Source: Solirubrobacter sp963848475
Lineage (GTDB): Bacteria > Actinomycetota > Thermoleophilia > Solirubrobacterales > Solirubrobacteraceae
Length of the DNA stretch: 64,000 nucleotides
Assembly: GCA_963848475.1 (NCBI GenBank)
Contig: CAWKDW010000004.1
Location: 248,001-312,000 of the forward strand
Direction of reading: 5' to 3'
Shown here: piece after piece, positions 7,686 to 16,515 of the stretch
Numbering within the stretch: position 1 is the stretch's first letter
Layout of the letters: each line of letters opens with the position of its first letter
The notes under the pieces: model-generated
Databases searched by the model: none
Seen by the model: the letters and a program-made list of their open reading frames with translations, nothing else
What the model was told of the DNA's origin: nothing
Translations under genes and position numbers: made by a program

Positions 7686-10358
7686 ACCCGCAGGGCGAGC
7701 AACGCCAGGTCGTCGCGCAGCGGACCGGCGGCGAGCACCTCCGCGCGCGCGGCGAGCAGGTCGACGATCCCCTGCGCCGTGTTGCCGTGCGCCCGGCCGA
7801 CGATCGTGTCGAGCTGCGTCGGCGACCACACGCGCGGCGCGCCGACCTCGGTCAGGCCGTCGGTGTAGAGCACGAGCGCGTCGCCCGCGAACAGCCGCAC
7901 GTCGCGATCGGACAGCTCGACCTCCTCGAGCACGCCCAGCAGCGTGCCGGTCTCGCCGAACGCCTCGACGCGCCCGTCGGCGCGCAGGATCCGCGGCAGC
8001 GGGTGACCGCCGCAGGCCACCGTCGCGTGCACGGTGCCGTCCGCTTCCAGTTCCAGCCGTGCGATCACGATCGTCACGAACCGTCCGCGCGCCCTGGCGC
8101 AGCATCGCGGCGTTGAGCCAGCGCAGGATGCCCGCCGGGGAGCGGTTGCGCATGGCCGCGGCGCGGATCGTGTAGCGCGCGAGCGCGGTCACCGACGCCG
8201 CCTCGGCGCCCTTGCCGCAGACGTCGCCCATGACCGCGAACCACTCGCCCTCGCCGGTCGCGAAGACGTCGTAGAAGTCGCCGCCGACCTCGTTGCCCTC
8301 GCCCGCGGGCCGGTAGAGCGCGGCGGTCTCGAGCCCCGGGATCTCCGGCAGCTCCGGTGGCAGCAGCGACTGCTGCAGCGTGTGCGCGATCGCCGAGCGC
8401 GTGCGGTAGAGGCGCGTGTTGTCGACCGCGGCTCCGATCCGCAGCGCCGAGGTCCTCGGCGACGGCGATGTCGGCCTCGCCGAAGCGCGCGGCCGAGCAG
8501 CGTGATCGTGCCCGCCGTGCCGTCGCGAACGAGGATCGGCACCGCCAGCGCGGCGCGGCTCGATCCACAGGCGCGGCGTGCCGCGCGCCGCGACCTCCTC
8601 CAGCCCGGTGGGAAGCGCGAGCGCCGGGCCGGTGCTCGCCACCAGACGCAACTCGCCGTCCTCGCGCAGGTGGATCACGCAGGCGCCGGCGAGGCTGGCC
8701 GCCGCCAGGCGCGCGACCTCCGGCAGCGTGTCCTCGACCACGAGCGAGCGCGCCAGCGCGCGTGAGCTGTCGGCCAGGAAACGCTGCGCCTCCTCGGCCT
8801 GCTTGATCTCCGTGATGTCCTCGATCACGCTGATCGCCAGCCTTGCGCCGCCGTCTTCGAGCACCGGGCTGGCCTTGACCCGCGACCAGCGCGACCCGCC
8901 GGGGTGGCGGACGACGAGCGGCTCGGCCGCGGCGCCCGTCATCACGCGCCGGCCCGGCAGCAGCTCGGCCGGGATCCCGAGCCGCGTGCCGAGCGCGTCG
9001 GCATCGCCGAGCAACTGCGCGGCGGCGGCGTTGAGGTAGACCAGGCGGCCGTCCGGGTCCTCGGCCGCGACGGCTTCGGTAACGCCTTCGAGGATCACGC
9101 GCAGCTCCGCGGACGTGCGCCGCATCAGGTCCTCGAGCAGCAGGTTCTCGAGCGCGACGGCGGCCTGCGCGGCGAGATGCTCGAGCAGGTCGCGCTCGAC
9201 CGGGGAGAACGGCGCGCCCGCGCGCGCGACCGCCAGCACATGGCTGTGCCCGACGGCGATCGCGAGCGCGCCGTTGCGCTGCGCGCCGAGCGTTCGCTGG
9301 GCGGCGGACAGTCCGGCGTCGGCGCTGCCGATCGTGAGCCGCGGGAGGAGCACTCCGCTGTCGTCGAGCTCGCTGAGCCGCCCGCAATCGGCATGGAGTG
9401 CCTCGATGGTGGTCGTCAGCAGCATCCGCTCGAGCGCCGACCGGTCCTCCGGCGCCGCCTCCGTCTCGCCGATCCGGCGGTCCGGGCGCTGGAGCCGGCC
9501 GGCCTGGCGGCGCAGATCCGCGGCGCGTGCGTCGAGCGCCCGCGTCGAGCGCCGGAAGGCGCGCTCGATCGCGAGCTCGTGCTCGATCCGCGCGCTGCGC
9601 TCGCGCGCGATCAGACCGAGCAGCGCGCCGGGAGCGATCGCCAGCAGGTAGGCGTAGGGCTCGACCTCGCTCGCGAGCACCGCGAGGTAGCCGATCGGCG
9701 CCAGCGAGGCGTCGATCAGCGAGACGAGCGCCAGCACGGGGAGCAGCTCGCCCGGAGGGATGCGCGCGCCGAACCATTCGCGCAGGGTCGAGGCGCCGAA
9801 GTCGAAGCCGATCTGCGCCGCGAGCGCGAGCACGAGGACGCCGATCGTCGCGTCGAGTGGGTCCGCGCCGGCGAGCGTCGCGATCACCAGCGCAGGCCCG
9901 ACCGCGTACCAGCTGTCGGCGACGATCACGAGCAGCCGCTCGGGGTGCGCTCGCCGGCCGATCAGCTCCGGCAACTCGCCGAGGATCGACCCGAGCGCCA
10001 CCAGCGCCGGGACCGTCGCGGCGGGAGTAAGGAACAGCATCGGCACGAAGACGAGCTGCGTCGGGCGGATCAGGCCGGACCCGAGCTGGAAGCGCACGCG
10101 CCGCATCAGCGCGTAACACAGGGTCAGGAGCACGGCGGTCGAGACGTCGTGGTCGTGCGGCCCGCCGATGGCCATCGTCAGCGCGGTCGCGACGAAGAGC
10201 GCGGCGGCGACGATCTCGACCTTCCGCTCGCGCGGATCCAGCCGCCGCGACAGCGCCGGCCCGCGTCGTTCGAGCAGCCCTTCGGCGACCGCGGCCGCCG
10301 CGCCTAGAGCCCCTCGGGGCCTCTTCAGTGCGGCACCCATAGCGAGAAGTATCCGCAT
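7670..10358 (-). CDS. Membrane GAF/PAS/SpoIIE-type PP2C phosphatase, four frameshifts
   Basis: A probable Ser/Thr phosphatase in a partner-switching or stress-signalling pathway. Order: about eight hydrophobic segments (residues 30-260), a GAF domain with a QAAVALENLLLEDL exit helix, a PAS domain (LVYLNAAAAQLLGDADALG, ending VIEDITEIKQAEE), a second GAF (LGALRIGAAVDNTRLYRTR) and a SpoIIE phosphatase with QQSLLPPELP, VGGDFYDVF and GDVCGKGAEAA. The C-terminal quarter (LVLYTDGLTE, RDDLALLALRV) is in a different frame. Frame changes occur near 8550, 8485, 8455 and 8088, each explained by one extra base. Start is ATG 10358 or 10340. Kinase or antagonist partners are not adjacent. Confidence 0.78.
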
Positions 10359-10423
10359 GTCGGGAGCCGGTGTCGCCGGTTCGGTTTCACCACGAAACCG
10401 CAGATTGGGCGTACGGTCTTCAT

Positions 10424-11995
10424 GTGGGCGCTGTGCCGGAGATCGACCGCCCGAAGCAGCCCGAGCCGCCCGCGGTCGCAACGGCCGAGGTCGCGTCGGC
10501 GCCGGCGGCACTCCCCGCGCGGGTCGGCGTGCGACGCGATGTCCGTGCGCTGACTGCGGGCGCGGTGCTCGGACTGCAGCGGACCGCGGGCAACCAGGCG
10601 GTCATGCGCGCGATCGGCCGCGCGCACATCGCGCGCGTCCCGGCCAACTTCGCGGGGCTCTTCGACTTCGACGCGCTGGCCGACGAGATCTTCGCCGCGG
10701 TCGACATCCTCGGCACCGACGAGCAGGCGATCTATCACGTGCTCGAACGCCTCCAGCGCGACGCCGCTTCGATCACGCAGCTCGAGGCGTCCTACCGGAC
10801 GCGGCACGGGACCGAGCTCGTCGCCGCGCTCGAGGACGAGATGAGCGGCAGCGAACTGGCCTACGCGCTCGGGCTGATCAATCGCGGCGGCGGCGGGGGA
10901 GGGACGGCGATCGGCGCGGTCCCCGCGGCCGACGCCGACCACGACGCGGTCGCCCAGCGCATCCACGCGGCGGTCGACATCGTCGGCACCGACGAGGAGG
11001 CGGTCTACGCGGCGCTGATGCCCTACGGGCGCAACTCCGGGCTGGTGGCGCGGCTGAAGGAGATCTACCAGTGGCGCTACGGCGAGCCGCTGCGCGACGT
11101 GCTGGTCGACGAGTTCAGCGGCGACGAGCTCCAGCACGTGCTCTACCTGATGGGCGAGTCCGCGCTCGAGCAGACCGAGCTCTCACCCGCGGACGCGGCG
11201 CGCCTGTTCACCGTGATGGCCGGGCTCACCTTCACCGACGCGCTCGGCGGGCAGTCGCCGGTGCCGTACCACTACCCGGTCGACGGCTGCTACTCGCGAG
11301 CGCACTCGATGGCCACGGTGATGACGCAGGCGGGGATCGCGTCCGAGCGCGTCTTCGCGACCTCGACGGTCCCCGGCAGCCCGCTGACGGTCGGCTCGCA
11401 GTTCTCCGCCGACCAGCCCGGCGGCGCGGCGCCGGTGACGCGCTGGTTCTACCACGTGGCGCCGATCGTCCGGGTCAACACCGGTAGCGCGATCGTCGAG
11501 ACCGTGATCGATCCGTCGACGCAGCCCGGCCCGGTCTCCGTGGACGTCTGGCTGGCCGCCATGGGCGTGCTGCCGGCCGGCTACAGCCGCCTCACCCACG
11601 CCCAGCTGATGACCCACCTTGCCGCGCCGCCGCCGGGCCCGATCGTCAACGGCTTCCCGGGCGGCGAGAAGCTCGTCTGGACGACCGACCGCAACACGAT
11701 GTACCCAGGCGAGGCGCCCGCCGACGACTCGCGCCGGGCCGACGCGCAGCAGGCCGGTCTGAACGCGCGCATGACGGGTTACGCGCAGCTCGCGACGGTG
11801 CATGAGATCGCCGCCGCGGTGCGTGCCGAGCTCGCCCGCCCGGCGGCGACCGCGGCCGACGTCATCGCCGCGGTGCGACGCGGCGCACCCATGCCGCGTT
11901 CGGTGCTCTGGGCGCAGTTCCCGCAACTGCGCGCCGACGCGGTCGCCCGCTTCCCGGGCGACCAGGCGGCGATCGACGCGGCCATTGGGCCATGA
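10424..11995 (+). CDS. Annexin-repeat / protein-glutaminase-like candidate effector
   Basis: A 523-residue protein from GTG 10424 (GTG 10370 is possible). Near residues 45-60 it has LGLQRTAGNQAVMR, a tag common in proteins with DUF4157 and in cargo of extracellular contractile injection systems. Residues about 83-150 and 174-245 are two annexin-like repeats (AAVDILGTDEQAIY, AAVDIVGTDEEAVY). Next comes a protein-glutaminase-like domain with a complete Cys-His-Asp set: Cys289 in DGCYSRAHSM, His344 in WFYHVAPIV and Asp363 in TVIDPS. Such domains deamidate glutamine side chains. The last 150 residues are unassigned. There is no signal peptide. A 76-residue gene follows after 19 bp. Domain calls are by motif recognition; toxin function is inferred. 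Confidence 0.75.
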   Translation: MGAVPEIDRPKQPEPPAVATAEVASAPAALPARVGVRRDVRALTAGAVLGLQRTAGNQAVMRAIGRAHIARVPANFAGLFDFDALADEIFAAVDILGTDEQAIYHVLERLQRDAASITQLEASYRTRHGTELVAALEDEMSGSELAYALGLINRGGGGGGTAIGAVPAADADHDAVAQRIHAAVDIVGTDEEAVYAALMPYGRNSGLVARLKEIYQWRYGEPLRDVLVDEFSGDELQHVLYLMGESALEQTELSPADAARLFTVMAGLTFTDALGGQSPVPYHYPVDGCYSRAHSMATVMTQAGIASERVFATSTVPGSPLTVGSQFSADQPGGAAPVTRWFYHVAPIVRVNTGSAIVETVIDPSTQPGPVSVDVWLAAMGVLPAGYSRLTHAQLMTHLAAPPPGPIVNGFPGGEKLVWTTDRNTMYPGEAPADDSRRADAQQAGLNARMTGYAQLATVHEIAAAVRAELARPAATAADVIAAVRRGAPMPRSVLWAQFPQLRADAVARFPGDQAAIDAAIGP

Positions 11996-12014
11996 CCGTG
12001 ATAGGAAGGACGCG

Positions 12015-12245
12015 ATGATGTCCGGCTTCGGCGACGTGACGCTCGAGGACCCCGTCGGCTACCTCGGCACGGGAGCGGGGACGATCGAGGTCATCCTCGG
12101 CCAGTCCCCCGCCTACTACCAGCTGCACGCCGACCGCGAGGACTTCGACGCGCTCCTGGCGGTGCTGGTCAACGCGTGGAAGACGAGCTCGCCGGTGCGC
12201 GCGACGATCCGCGGGACCGCGATCGTCGCGGTCGAGCCGGTCTGA
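12015..12245 (+). CDS. 76-residue protein of unknown function downstream of the effector candidate
   Basis: ATG 12015 (or the adjacent ATG 12018) is preceded by GGAAGGA at 12004-12010 and lies 19 bp after the annexin/glutaminase gene, in the same direction, so the two are probably cotranscribed. The protein starts MMSGFGDVTLEDPVGYLG, is acidic, lacks a signal or membrane segment, and matches no family I recognise. Position and size fit an immunity protein or chaperone for the upstream protein, but that is inference only. Confidence 0.6.
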   Translation: MMSGFGDVTLEDPVGYLGTGAGTIEVILGQSPAYYQLHADREDFDALLAVLVNAWKTSSPVRATIRGTAIVAVEPV

Positions 12246-12637
12246 GACGGTCGATCATCGGCGCGAACGTCTTCAGGGAGGCCGAGATCCGCTACCTCGC
12301 CGGTGGACGACAACTCGGGCGGATCGCGACGGTCGGGGCGGACGGCACGCCGCACGTGGTCCCCGTCGCGTGGATCTACAACGCGGTGCGCGAGACGATC
12401 GACGTCGGCGGTCACGACCTCGAGCACTCGAAGAAGTTTCGTGACGTGGCACGTTCGGGTCGCGTCGCGATCGTGATCGACGATCTCGAATCGACCGACC
12501 CGTGGCGTCCGCGCGGGATCGAGATCCGCGGGAGCGGCGAGGCGATCGTCTTCCCGACGCCCCTGATTCGGATCCATCCGGAGCGGATCGTCAGCTGGGG
12601 CCTCGAGACGCGCAGCAGCGCGCGCGACGTGTGCTGA
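12176..12637 (+). CDS. PPOX-class F420-dependent oxidoreductase
   Basis: A split-barrel flavin/F420-binding protein. From about 12260 it reads VFREAEIRYLAGGRQLGRIATVG-like sequence with DGTPHVVPVAW, a glycine-rich GHDLEHSKKFRDV, and the C-terminal IRIHPERIVSWGLE motif typical of short TIGR03618/TIGR03666-type enzymes of actinobacteria. The only in-frame ATG is 12176, which overlaps the upstream gene by 70 bp; the natural start is probably nearer 12260 and may be a rare codon or disrupted. Substrate unknown. A strong hairpin at 12636 overlaps the stop. Confidence 0.75.
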   Translation: MEDELAGARDDPRDRDRRGRAGLRRSIIGANVFREAEIRYLAGGRQLGRIATVGADGTPHVVPVAWIYNAVRETIDVGGHDLEHSKKFRDVARSGRVAIVIDDLESTDPWRPRGIEIRGSGEAIVFPTPLIRIHPERIVSWGLETRSSARDVC

Positions 12638-12664
12638 CGCGCCCGCGCGATCCGCGGGCGCGTC
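12636..12664. terminator. Perfect 12-bp hairpin, bidirectional terminator candidate
   Basis: Arms GACGCGCCCGCG (12636-12647) and CGCGGGCGCGTC (12653-12664) are perfect inverted repeats with a 5-nt loop. It serves the oxidoreductase on the plus strand and lies 12 bp beyond the stop of the minus-strand relic, matching the hairpin placement behind related secreted-protein genes in this window. Confidence 0.65.
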
Positions 12665-12676
12665 GCACATGTGCTG

Positions 12677-12788
12677 TTACGGCGTGGTCGTGCTCAACGT
12701 GTACGTGAGCGTCTTCGAGTACTGGCCCGTGCGCAGCGGGTCGTTGGCCTCGATGCGCTGGCTGAACTGGAGCGTCACCGCGGCGCGG
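12677..12788 (-). pseudogene. Relic: last 35 codons of a secreted protein with the TLSTTTP C-terminal module
   Basis: Reading from about 12788 to the TAA at 12677 gives VTLQFSQRIEANDPLRTG then QYSKTLTYTLSTTTP, almost the same as the ends of the proteins at 14402-16357, 32087-33905 and 33920-35713. Upstream the match stops abruptly at the promoter of the PhyH gene. It is a deletion remnant that still has its own terminator hairpin. Confidence 0.8.
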
Positions 12789-12811
12789 GACCGATCTGGC
12801 AGGATCCGCCG

Positions 12812-13615
12812 ATGACGCTCGTGTCCGGCCAGACCGTCGACGACTACCAACGGGATGGCGCGGTCGTCCTGCGCGACGTGCTGACCGAGGACGAGGTGGC
12901 GCGGCTGCGCGCGGGTGTGGACGCCGTGATCGCCGCGCCGTCGCCCTTGGCCGTGAAGGATGGCGAGCCGGGTGCGCCGGGGACGTTCTTCGAGGACTTC
13001 TGCACCTGGCAGCACGTGCCGGAGTTCGAGGCGGTCATCCGCGACAGCGCGCTCGCGGCGGCGGCGGGACGGCTCATGCGCTCGAGCGAGGTGCGCATGT
13101 TCCACGACCACATCCTCGTCAAGGAGCCGGGGACGACGACGAAGACGCCGTGGCATCAGGACCAGCCCTTCTACTGCGTCGACGGCGGCCAGACCGTGTC
13201 CTTCTGGGTCCCGCTCGACCCCGTCCCGCGTGAGAGCACGCTGGAGTTCGTCGCCGGTTCGAACTCCGGTCCGTGGTTCATGCCGCGCTCGTTCTTCTCG
13301 GGCGACGCCTTCGCGTTCGACGAGGGCACGCTCGAGGAGGTGCCAGACGTCGAGGCCGACCCGTCGGCGTTCACGATCCTCGGCTGGGAGCTGCAGCCGG
13401 GCGACGCGGTCGCGTTCAACATGCTGACGCTGCACGCCGCGGCGGGGAGCGCCATCCGCCGCCGCGCGTTCAGCTTGCGGCTCCTCGGCGACGACGTCCG
13501 CTATGCGCCACGCGGGCATCGCACGAGCCCGTCGTTCCCCGGCCTCGACGAGCGGCTGGAGGCGGGCGCACCGATGGACGACCCGCTCTTCCCGGTCCTC
13601 TGGTCCTCCGCCTAG
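12812..13615 (+). CDS. Phytanoyl-CoA dioxygenase (PhyH) family protein
   Basis: An Fe(II)/2-oxoglutarate-dependent hydroxylase of 267 residues. The iron-binding HxD lies in TPWHQDQPFYCVDGG and the distal His in MLTLHAAAGS, with the 2-oxoglutarate-binding Arg region SIRRRAFSLRLLGD after it. ATG 12812 gives a normal-length N-terminus (DDYQRDGAVVLRDVLTEDEV). The substrate cannot be inferred; the neighbours give no pathway. The gene is convergent with the lipoprotein gene, 7 bp apart. Confidence 0.9.
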   Translation: MTLVSGQTVDDYQRDGAVVLRDVLTEDEVARLRAGVDAVIAAPSPLAVKDGEPGAPGTFFEDFCTWQHVPEFEAVIRDSALAAAAGRLMRSSEVRMFHDHILVKEPGTTTKTPWHQDQPFYCVDGGQTVSFWVPLDPVPRESTLEFVAGSNSGPWFMPRSFFSGDAFAFDEGTLEEVPDVEADPSAFTILGWELQPGDAVAFNMLTLHAAAGSAIRRRAFSLRLLGDDVRYAPRGHRTSPSFPGLDERLEAGAPMDDPLFPVLWSSA

Positions 13616-13622
13616 CGGACGC

Positions 13623-14354
13623 TCAGCGAAGCCGGTCGAGCGCTCGCCGCATCGTCTCCTGCGCCTTCGCCCCCGAGTCCGCGCGTTCGCCGATCTTCTT
13701 GGTCTGTTCGAAGCCCGCGTAGACGATCGCGTTCGCCTTCTGCATGACCACGGTCACCAGATCGTCGTAGGTCTCCGGGTTGACGTCGCCCGGCGCGGTG
13801 TGAGCGAGTTGCTGCGAGTAGCCCTTCCAGCCGTCGACTTCGAACGGTCGCGCGTTGACCGTGTAGGAGCCGATGACGACCGGCGGCCCACCGAGCACCG
13901 TGAACGCGTTCGGGCACTTGCCGGCGGCCGACGTCACCCGCTTCATCGCGCTGGCGGCGAGCGTGTCCGAAGCGAAGACCACGGCGCCGTGCGTGACGAT
14001 CGGCAGCGGGTTGCTCCTCGGGTCCGACGGCGCGACGATGAAGCGGCCGGTCGGGTTGCCGGCCGGGAGTTCGACGGCCGCTTCGACGACGCCCTCGACG
14101 TCGTCGGCCCGCTGCACGTACGGGCACGTCGGGACGCTGCCCTCCGGGGTGAAGTTCACGTGCGAGCCGTGGCCGTCGTCCTCGAACTCGACCGTGCCCG
14201 CGCCGATGTCGGCCGCTTTGATGAAGCCGGATCGGATCGACTGCGCCGAGTACCGCGGTTTCGCGTTCTCGCCGGACGAGCCTCCACAGCCCGCGAACGC
14301 GAGCCCGACGAAGATCGCCGCCCACCACGCTCGTCGTCTCGTTGATCCCATCAT
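13623..14354 (-). CDS. Lipoprotein with a PknH-type sensor-like domain
   Basis: About 243 residues from ATG 14354 (or 14351). The N-terminus has arginines, a hydrophobic helix and the lipobox FAGC, so it should be lipid-anchored outside the membrane. The rest contains spaced cysteines (TCPY, GKCPNAF) and strand patterns resembling the extracytoplasmic sensor domains of mycobacterial PknH and related lipoproteins; that resemblance is tentative. It starts just downstream of the terminator of the 14402-16357 gene. Confidence 0.7.
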   Translation of the reverse strand: MMGSTRRRAWWAAIFVGLAFAGCGGSSGENAKPRYSAQSIRSGFIKAADIGAGTVEFEDDGHGSHVNFTPEGSVPTCPYVQRADDVEGVVEAAVELPAGNPTGRFIVAPSDPRSNPLPIVTHGAVVFASDTLAASAMKRVTSAAGKCPNAFTVLGGPPVVIGSYTVNARPFEVDGWKGYSQQLAHTAPGDVNPETYDDLVTVVMQKANAIVYAGFEQTKKIGERADSGAKAQETMRRALDRLR

Positions 14355-14363
14355 GAACTGCGT

Positions 14364-14393
14364 GCGGGGCGGCGCCGGGTGGCGCCGCCCCGC
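14364..14393 (-). terminator. Perfect 13-bp hairpin terminator
   Basis: Arms GCGGGGCGGCGCC (14364-14376) and GGCGCCGCCCCGC (14381-14393) with a 4-nt loop, 8 bp past the stop of the secreted propeller gene. There is no clear T-tract, as is usual in high-GC actinobacteria. Confidence 0.75.
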
Positions 14394-14401
14394 GAATCGG
14401 C

Positions 14402-16357
14402 TCACGGCGTCGTCGTCGACAGCGTGAACGTCAGCGTCTTCGTGTAGGTCCCGGTGCGCAACGCGTCGGCGGCGTCGACGTGCTGCTGGAAGTCGACCGA
14501 CACGGCGTCGTTGGAGGCCGGCCCGTCGTAGGTCAGGAGGACGAGCGGGCTCGCCGACGATCCGACATTGCCGAACGCCGCGCTCGGATGCGCCGCGTTG
14601 CGAGCCTGCGCCTGCAGCGGTGACGGCAGGCTGAAGGTCCCGTTGACGAGGTGGCCGGTCGCGGTGCTCGACGGATCCGCGACGCTCAGCGCCGCGTCGC
14701 CCGCCGTCGAGATCACGTTCGCCGTCGTCATCGTCGAGTAGTCGCGCGACACGCCGGGCGTGAACGCCCCGAAGCTGCCCGGGATGCCCAGCGTCAGGGA
14801 GAGGGTCGCCGGGACGGTGCCGCCGACCTCGCCCCGCGGGGTCTCCGGCACGCTCACCGTGGCCTTGTCGCAGGAGTTCCAGCAGATCCCTTCGCGGTCG
14901 CCGGTGATCGTGCCGTCGAAGCGCAGGACGTCGACGCCGCGGTTGTAGTCGGCGACGTAGACGAGGCCCTTGTGGAAGTACGTCGCGGAGGCCGATCCGG
15001 CGGTCACGCCGGCCGTCCCGGACGGGATCCGGAAGTAGCCGACCTGCGTCGGGTTCGCGGGGTCGGAGACGTCGATGAAGCGGGTGCCCTGGCCGTACCA
15101 GGCCTGGACGATGACGTTGCCGTCGACGGTGAACCAGTGCGCCGAGCAGGACCCGGTCGTCGCTGCGCCCTCCTTGCCCCAGACCGACCAGTGGCTGACG
15201 AGCTTGAGCCGGAACGGGTTCGCCGCCGTCGAGGCCCAGCCCTCGCCATCGAAGCTGCCCTTCAGCGAGACGATCTTCAGTTCGCCCGCTCGCGAGCAGG
15301 TCGTGATGTCCTCGTTGGTGACATAGAGCAGTTCGCCCTTGTCGTAGTTGCCGACCTTCGAGGTGATGCGCTGGGCGTTGTGGTCGAAGAACGCGAAGAA
15401 GTCGGTGCGCGTCGGGTCCACGGCCGGTGTCACGCCGCCCGCGTAGGGCACCGGGTCCGAGGCGGTCGCGATCCGATTGCGCTTGAGCACCGGATCCCAG
15501 TGATTGCCGCTGGTCCAGTATCCGCGATCCCCGCCCGCGCCGGCGGTCCAGGCGACACCGTCACGATCGACGTCGACGCTGTGGACGTAGCCGGTCTTGC
15601 CGTCGAACCGGTTGGTGTCGACGGGCGTCGGATACGTGAACGGATGCGTGGGATCCTCGATGTTGGTCACCCACACCGGCACGCCGCCATAGGCCTGGGA
15701 GTACGGCGGCTGCGGCGACCACGCCGGGTCATTGCCGGGCGTGCCCGTGCTGTAGGGCCCCACCGTCCAGAGGTACTGGCAGTCGTTGATGCACGTGCTC
15801 GTGTGACCCGCCGGAATCGGATGGAAGATGACGATCTTCGGGTTCCACGGGTCCTTGACGTCGATGATGTAGACGCCCGACTGCCCGGTCGTGATCGTGC
15901 CGCCGAAGCCACGCGGGTCGCGGCTGAGGAACACGAGCTTGCGCTTCGGGTCGACCGTCATGTTCTCGCCCTCCCAGAAGCGGTCCTGGGTGTCACCGGG
16001 CACACGCAGCTGAGCGGCCGTGAGCGTCGAGACGAGCGCGGGATGCGCCGGGTCCTGCAGCGACCAGATGGCGAGGCCGCCGGTCCCGTTGGCGAACATG
16101 AAGTCCGCGTCGTACTGGTCGTAGGTGATGAAGTTCAGCCCCGAATAGCCGCTGACGCCACGCACGTTGTCCATGAACGTGACGTTGCCCGCGACCGCGT
16201 TCGTCGGGTTGTTGTGCACGTCTGCAAGCGTCGGCCCGATCGGCGGATCGGACTGCGCGTACGCACTCGTCCCGGCGATCGCCCCCGGTAGCGCGGCGAG
16301 CAGACATGCGCCGACGATCAGTCGCACGCGCGACGTTCCCTTGCCCCTTGCGAACAC
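14402..16357 (-). CDS. Secreted beta-propeller-like protein with TLSTTTP C-terminal module
   Basis: A 651-residue exported protein. The GTG at 16357 follows AAGGGGGG by 5 bp, and the N-terminus is a signal peptide ending GTSAYAQS. Residues about 60-490 are LVIVD-type propeller repeats paralogous to the gene at 2929-4542 (shared GHTSTCINDC, WYGQGTRFIDVSDP, YNRGVDVLRF). The last 150 residues form a separate module (TVPATLSLTLG, GAFTPGV, VISTAGDAALSV, ending KTLTFTLSTTTP) shared with the two xylanases here. That module may be a surface-attachment or adhesive beta-domain (inference). Ligand unknown. Confidence 0.82.
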   Translation of the reverse strand: MFARGKGTSRVRLIVGACLLAALPGAIAGTSAYAQSDPPIGPTLADVHNNPTNAVAGNVTFMDNVRGVSGYSGLNFITYDQYDADFMFANGTGGLAIWSLQDPAHPALVSTLTAAQLRVPGDTQDRFWEGENMTVDPKRKLVFLSRDPRGFGGTITTGQSGVYIIDVKDPWNPKIVIFHPIPAGHTSTCINDCQYLWTVGPYSTGTPGNDPAWSPQPPYSQAYGGVPVWVTNIEDPTHPFTYPTPVDTNRFDGKTGYVHSVDVDRDGVAWTAGAGGDRGYWTSGNHWDPVLKRNRIATASDPVPYAGGVTPAVDPTRTDFFAFFDHNAQRITSKVGNYDKGELLYVTNEDITTCSRAGELKIVSLKGSFDGEGWASTAANPFRLKLVSHWSVWGKEGAATTGSCSAHWFTVDGNVIVQAWYGQGTRFIDVSDPANPTQVGYFRIPSGTAGVTAGSASATYFHKGLVYVADYNRGVDVLRFDGTITGDREGICWNSCDKATVSVPETPRGEVGGTVPATLSLTLGIPGSFGAFTPGVSRDYSTMTTANVISTAGDAALSVADPSSTATGHLVNGTFSLPSPLQAQARNAAHPSAAFGNVGSSASPLVLLTYDGPASNDAVSVDFQQHVDAADALRTGTYTKTLTFTLSTTTP

Positions 16358-16515
16358 AGACCCCCCTTAATCCCTCGTCCACGGTGCGACTGACGTGGCA
16401 CCAAGACCTAGCCCTCTTGGCTCGGATTCTTTCAAACCGGCGCGCGATCCGCACCCGGGATTCGTCGCACGACTGTTGGAAACGCGCCGAACAATTGTCC
16501 GGTGTCTCGGCAAGA

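Noticed and set aside
8904..10307. 467-aa plus-strand open frame opposite the phosphatase
   Set aside because: Compositional shadow; the minus strand encodes GAF, PAS and membrane segments.
7670..10358. Programmed ribosomal frameshifting in the phosphatase gene
   Set aside because: Four +1-insertion sites without slippery sequences or following structures, and the same class of error occurs in nine other genes.
10424..12637. Extracellular contractile injection system locus
   Set aside because: Only a cargo-like tag is present; no sheath, tube, baseplate or AAA+ genes within the window.
14651..16291. 546-aa plus-strand open frame opposite the secreted propeller gene
   Set aside because: Same reason: antisense, Arg/Asp/Val-rich, no signal or motif.
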